From contig CACYRP010000014.1 of the NCBI GenBank assembly GCA_902776765.1, positions 1 through 64,000 on the forward strand: DNA of 64,000 nt. The letters are read 5' to 3'. The notes below the pieces were generated by a model that saw only the letters and a list, made by a program, of their open reading frames with translations, did not search any database and was not told the DNA's origin. The translations under genes and the position numbers were made by a program. Every line of letters begins with the position of its first letter. The stretch's first letter is position 1. This DNA is from Fibrobacter succinogenes. Lineage in GTDB: Bacteria; Fibrobacterota; Fibrobacteria; Fibrobacterales; Fibrobacteraceae. This document shows positions 63,036 to 64,000 of this stretch, piece by piece.

Positions 63036-63454
63036 GGTAAAATTTTAGTTTATCGCAGACAACCCACATACACCAGCAAAACCGAGTTTTAAACAATACT
63101 CAAAAAACGTCCGCAAGAAACAAAGCGGACATATTTGCATTGTCAAGACTCCAGGGAGGTTCCTGTTTAAAAGCGTAAAACAAAACTACAAACTTACAAC
63201 AAACTTTTAAATAAGAAAATTTTTTTTTACAGCAAGCGTTTATGACAACACATAAAAATCAATATAGAGTAATTCGAGACAATTCTGTATGAAGATTACC
63301 GCATCAGTTACACCGCCTCCGTAATAAGAACAAGCGTTCTTGCATCATTTAGCAAGAACGCCTTTCAATATCAAAATGGAAATTGTCTTTATCTAGAATT
63401 ACGTAATACGGACAAAGTCCACACTAAGTTGAACAAGAATCCTCGTAATCTATA
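63036..63454. other. AT-rich intergenic region
   Basis: This 419-bp stretch has no convincing gene. It contains an inverted repeat GTCCGC(AAGAAACAAA)GCGGAC (63109-63130), which could be a short terminator-like hairpin, and the perfect palindrome at 63334-63361. The promoter of the 62981 gene presumably lies in its left part, but I could not fix it. Confidence 0.5.
63334..63361 (-). terminator. inverted repeat downstream of the CAP-domain gene, possible terminator
   Basis: GCGTTCTTGC and GCAAGAACGC are perfect 10-bp arms with an 8-nt loop. On the minus strand it is followed by TTGTTCTTATT, a weak T tract. Confidence 0.5.
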
Positions 63455-64000
63455 TCAGTAGAAATTGATATTCAGCCAGCCTTTGGTGCTGTCGGCGTTT
63501 AGAGATATTCCGCAAGCAACGCTTTTGTAACTCCCCTTCATATTGAGGTAATGGCCAATGTAGGGATAGTCCTCATTCTTATTCGGATCGCGTTCGCCGC
63601 TTGTCACAAGCGCTTTTTCATCATCCCACATCATCTTGAGAAACGCGACAGTTGAAGCAGACGCCGTTTTTTGCCATGTGAGTGAGAATGTCAAACCAGA
63701 ATTCTGTGCGCGTTCACCGCAATCGCCAAAATGGCTATGAGCCTTGTTTGCGGCCATGTCTGCCGCAGCTTGCTGTTCAGTACAAACTTGCTTTTCTTCG
63801 GATGCAAGTACCAAGGGACCAATGTCTTCGGTAGCACGGTACTCGTTGATTTTTGCAAGACAATCTTCACGCCAGCCTTCGTTAAAGAAGGCAAAGTTCG
63901 AAGACGATGCAGGAGTTTTTGAGGACGAACTTGCGGACTGTTTGGCAGAAGAGGAACTCGAAGTCGTTTTAGCCGATGACGAGCTTACAGTTGATTTTGC
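63455..64000 (-). CDS. secreted CAP-domain (SCP/PR1-like) protein, N-terminus outside window
   Basis: The frame is open to the window edge, so only the last 181 residues are seen. They start with a Ser/Ala/Lys/Thr-rich linker (about 35 residues with SSSSAK repeats) and continue into a CAP domain. That domain has CLAKINEYRATEDIGPLVL, EEKQVCTEQQAAADMAANKAHSHFGDCGERAQN (in part), FLKMMWDDEKALV and IGHYLNMKGSYKSVACGISL. The His in AHSHFG and the late GHYLNM..Y..VACG strand are hallmarks. CAP proteins are extracellular; bacterial members bind lipids or glycans or act on the wall, and no general reaction is known. The serine-rich linker matches that of the 58622-60394 protein. Confidence 0.88.
   Translation of the reverse strand, partial: AKSTVSSSSAKTTSSSSSAKQSASSSSKTPASSSNFAFFNEGWREDCLAKINEYRATEDIGPLVLASEEKQVCTEQQAAADMAANKAHSHFGDCGERAQNSGLTFSLTWQKTASASTVAFLKMMWDDEKALVTSGERDPNKNEDYPYIGHYLNMKGSYKSVACGISLNADSTKGWLNINFY

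Noticed and set aside
1..64000. CRISPR array
   Set aside because: The repeats found are palindromic and dispersed, or at most two to three tandem units; none has regular spacers.
1..64000. Insertion sequence or prophage
   Set aside because: No transposase, integrase or phage structural gene was recognised; the repeats lack coding capacity.

Overview
The window looks like chromosome of a Fibrobacter-type bacterium (phylum Fibrobacterota). This is inferred from gene content, not from a marker gene. It has many secreted plant-polysaccharide proteins with serine-rich linkers or C-terminal sorting-type tails (GH43, CE6 esterase, DUF6055-like metalloprotease, PCMD-domain lipoprotein, CAP-domain protein), many unrecognised lipoproteins and outer-membrane barrels, and promoters of the form TTGnCA-N17-TATATT. 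No phage, transposase, CRISPR array or rRNA gene was seen.

Layout. 0-2 kb: the end of a class II aldolase gene, a repeat-containing lipoprotein and a zinc-ribbon protein. 2-7.1 kb: an overlapping two-gene signalling unit (HD-GYP response regulator, then a 1326-residue hybrid histidine kinase). 7.2-11.4 kb: GH43 enzyme, TenI/ThiE-like protein, TrpB2-type tryptophan synthase. 11.6-24.9 kb: a secretion-rich block with four members of one unrecognised paralogous family, a metalloprotease-like protein with a beta-helix-like segment, a CE6-like esterase and a membrane protein. 25-30 kb: MFS/acyltransferase/acyl-ACP synthetase fusion and an M24 aminopeptidase. 30-33.6 kb: lipoprotein, PhoH and the c-di-AMP phosphodiesterase PgpH. 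33.8-34.9 kb: two identical tRNA-Asp genes and one tRNA-Val, with a small membrane-protein gene in the second transcript. 34.9-39.7 kb: envelope proteins, M23 peptidase, NIF3 protein. 39.8-41.1 kb: metK with a palindrome over its promoter. 41.1-42.5 kb: broken RHS tip region with a toxin/immunity-like remnant. 42.5-49.3 kb: DUF4832-like protein, a Cys-motif lipoprotein family, and a small basic gene that looks like a ribosome-rescue factor. 49.3-55.8 kb: housekeeping operon tilS-ftsH-folP-cdaA plus a SUMF1-domain protein. 56.4-58.6 kb: amino-acid ABC transporter whose binding domain is in permuted order. 58.6-64 kb: surface lipoprotein/barrel pair, an AT-rich beta-propeller-like gene and a partial CAP-domain protein.

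The most interesting observations are: (1) a 79-codon gene at 45.8-46.1 kb with an ArfA-like core, an intrinsic terminator inside its reading frame and a hydrophobic tail after it, the logic of tmRNA-backup ribosome-rescue factors; (2) three in-frame insertions of intergenic-type palindromic repeats in tilS, and a 78-bp in-frame insertion in an RHS fragment; (3) a binding-protein/permease fusion in which the two lobes of the binding protein are swapped in order; (4) the four-member paralogous family. c-di-AMP synthesis (cdaA) and breakdown (pgpH) genes both lie in the window, in separate operons.

All domain calls come from reading motifs by eye. Nothing was searched against a database, so novelty claims are provisional.
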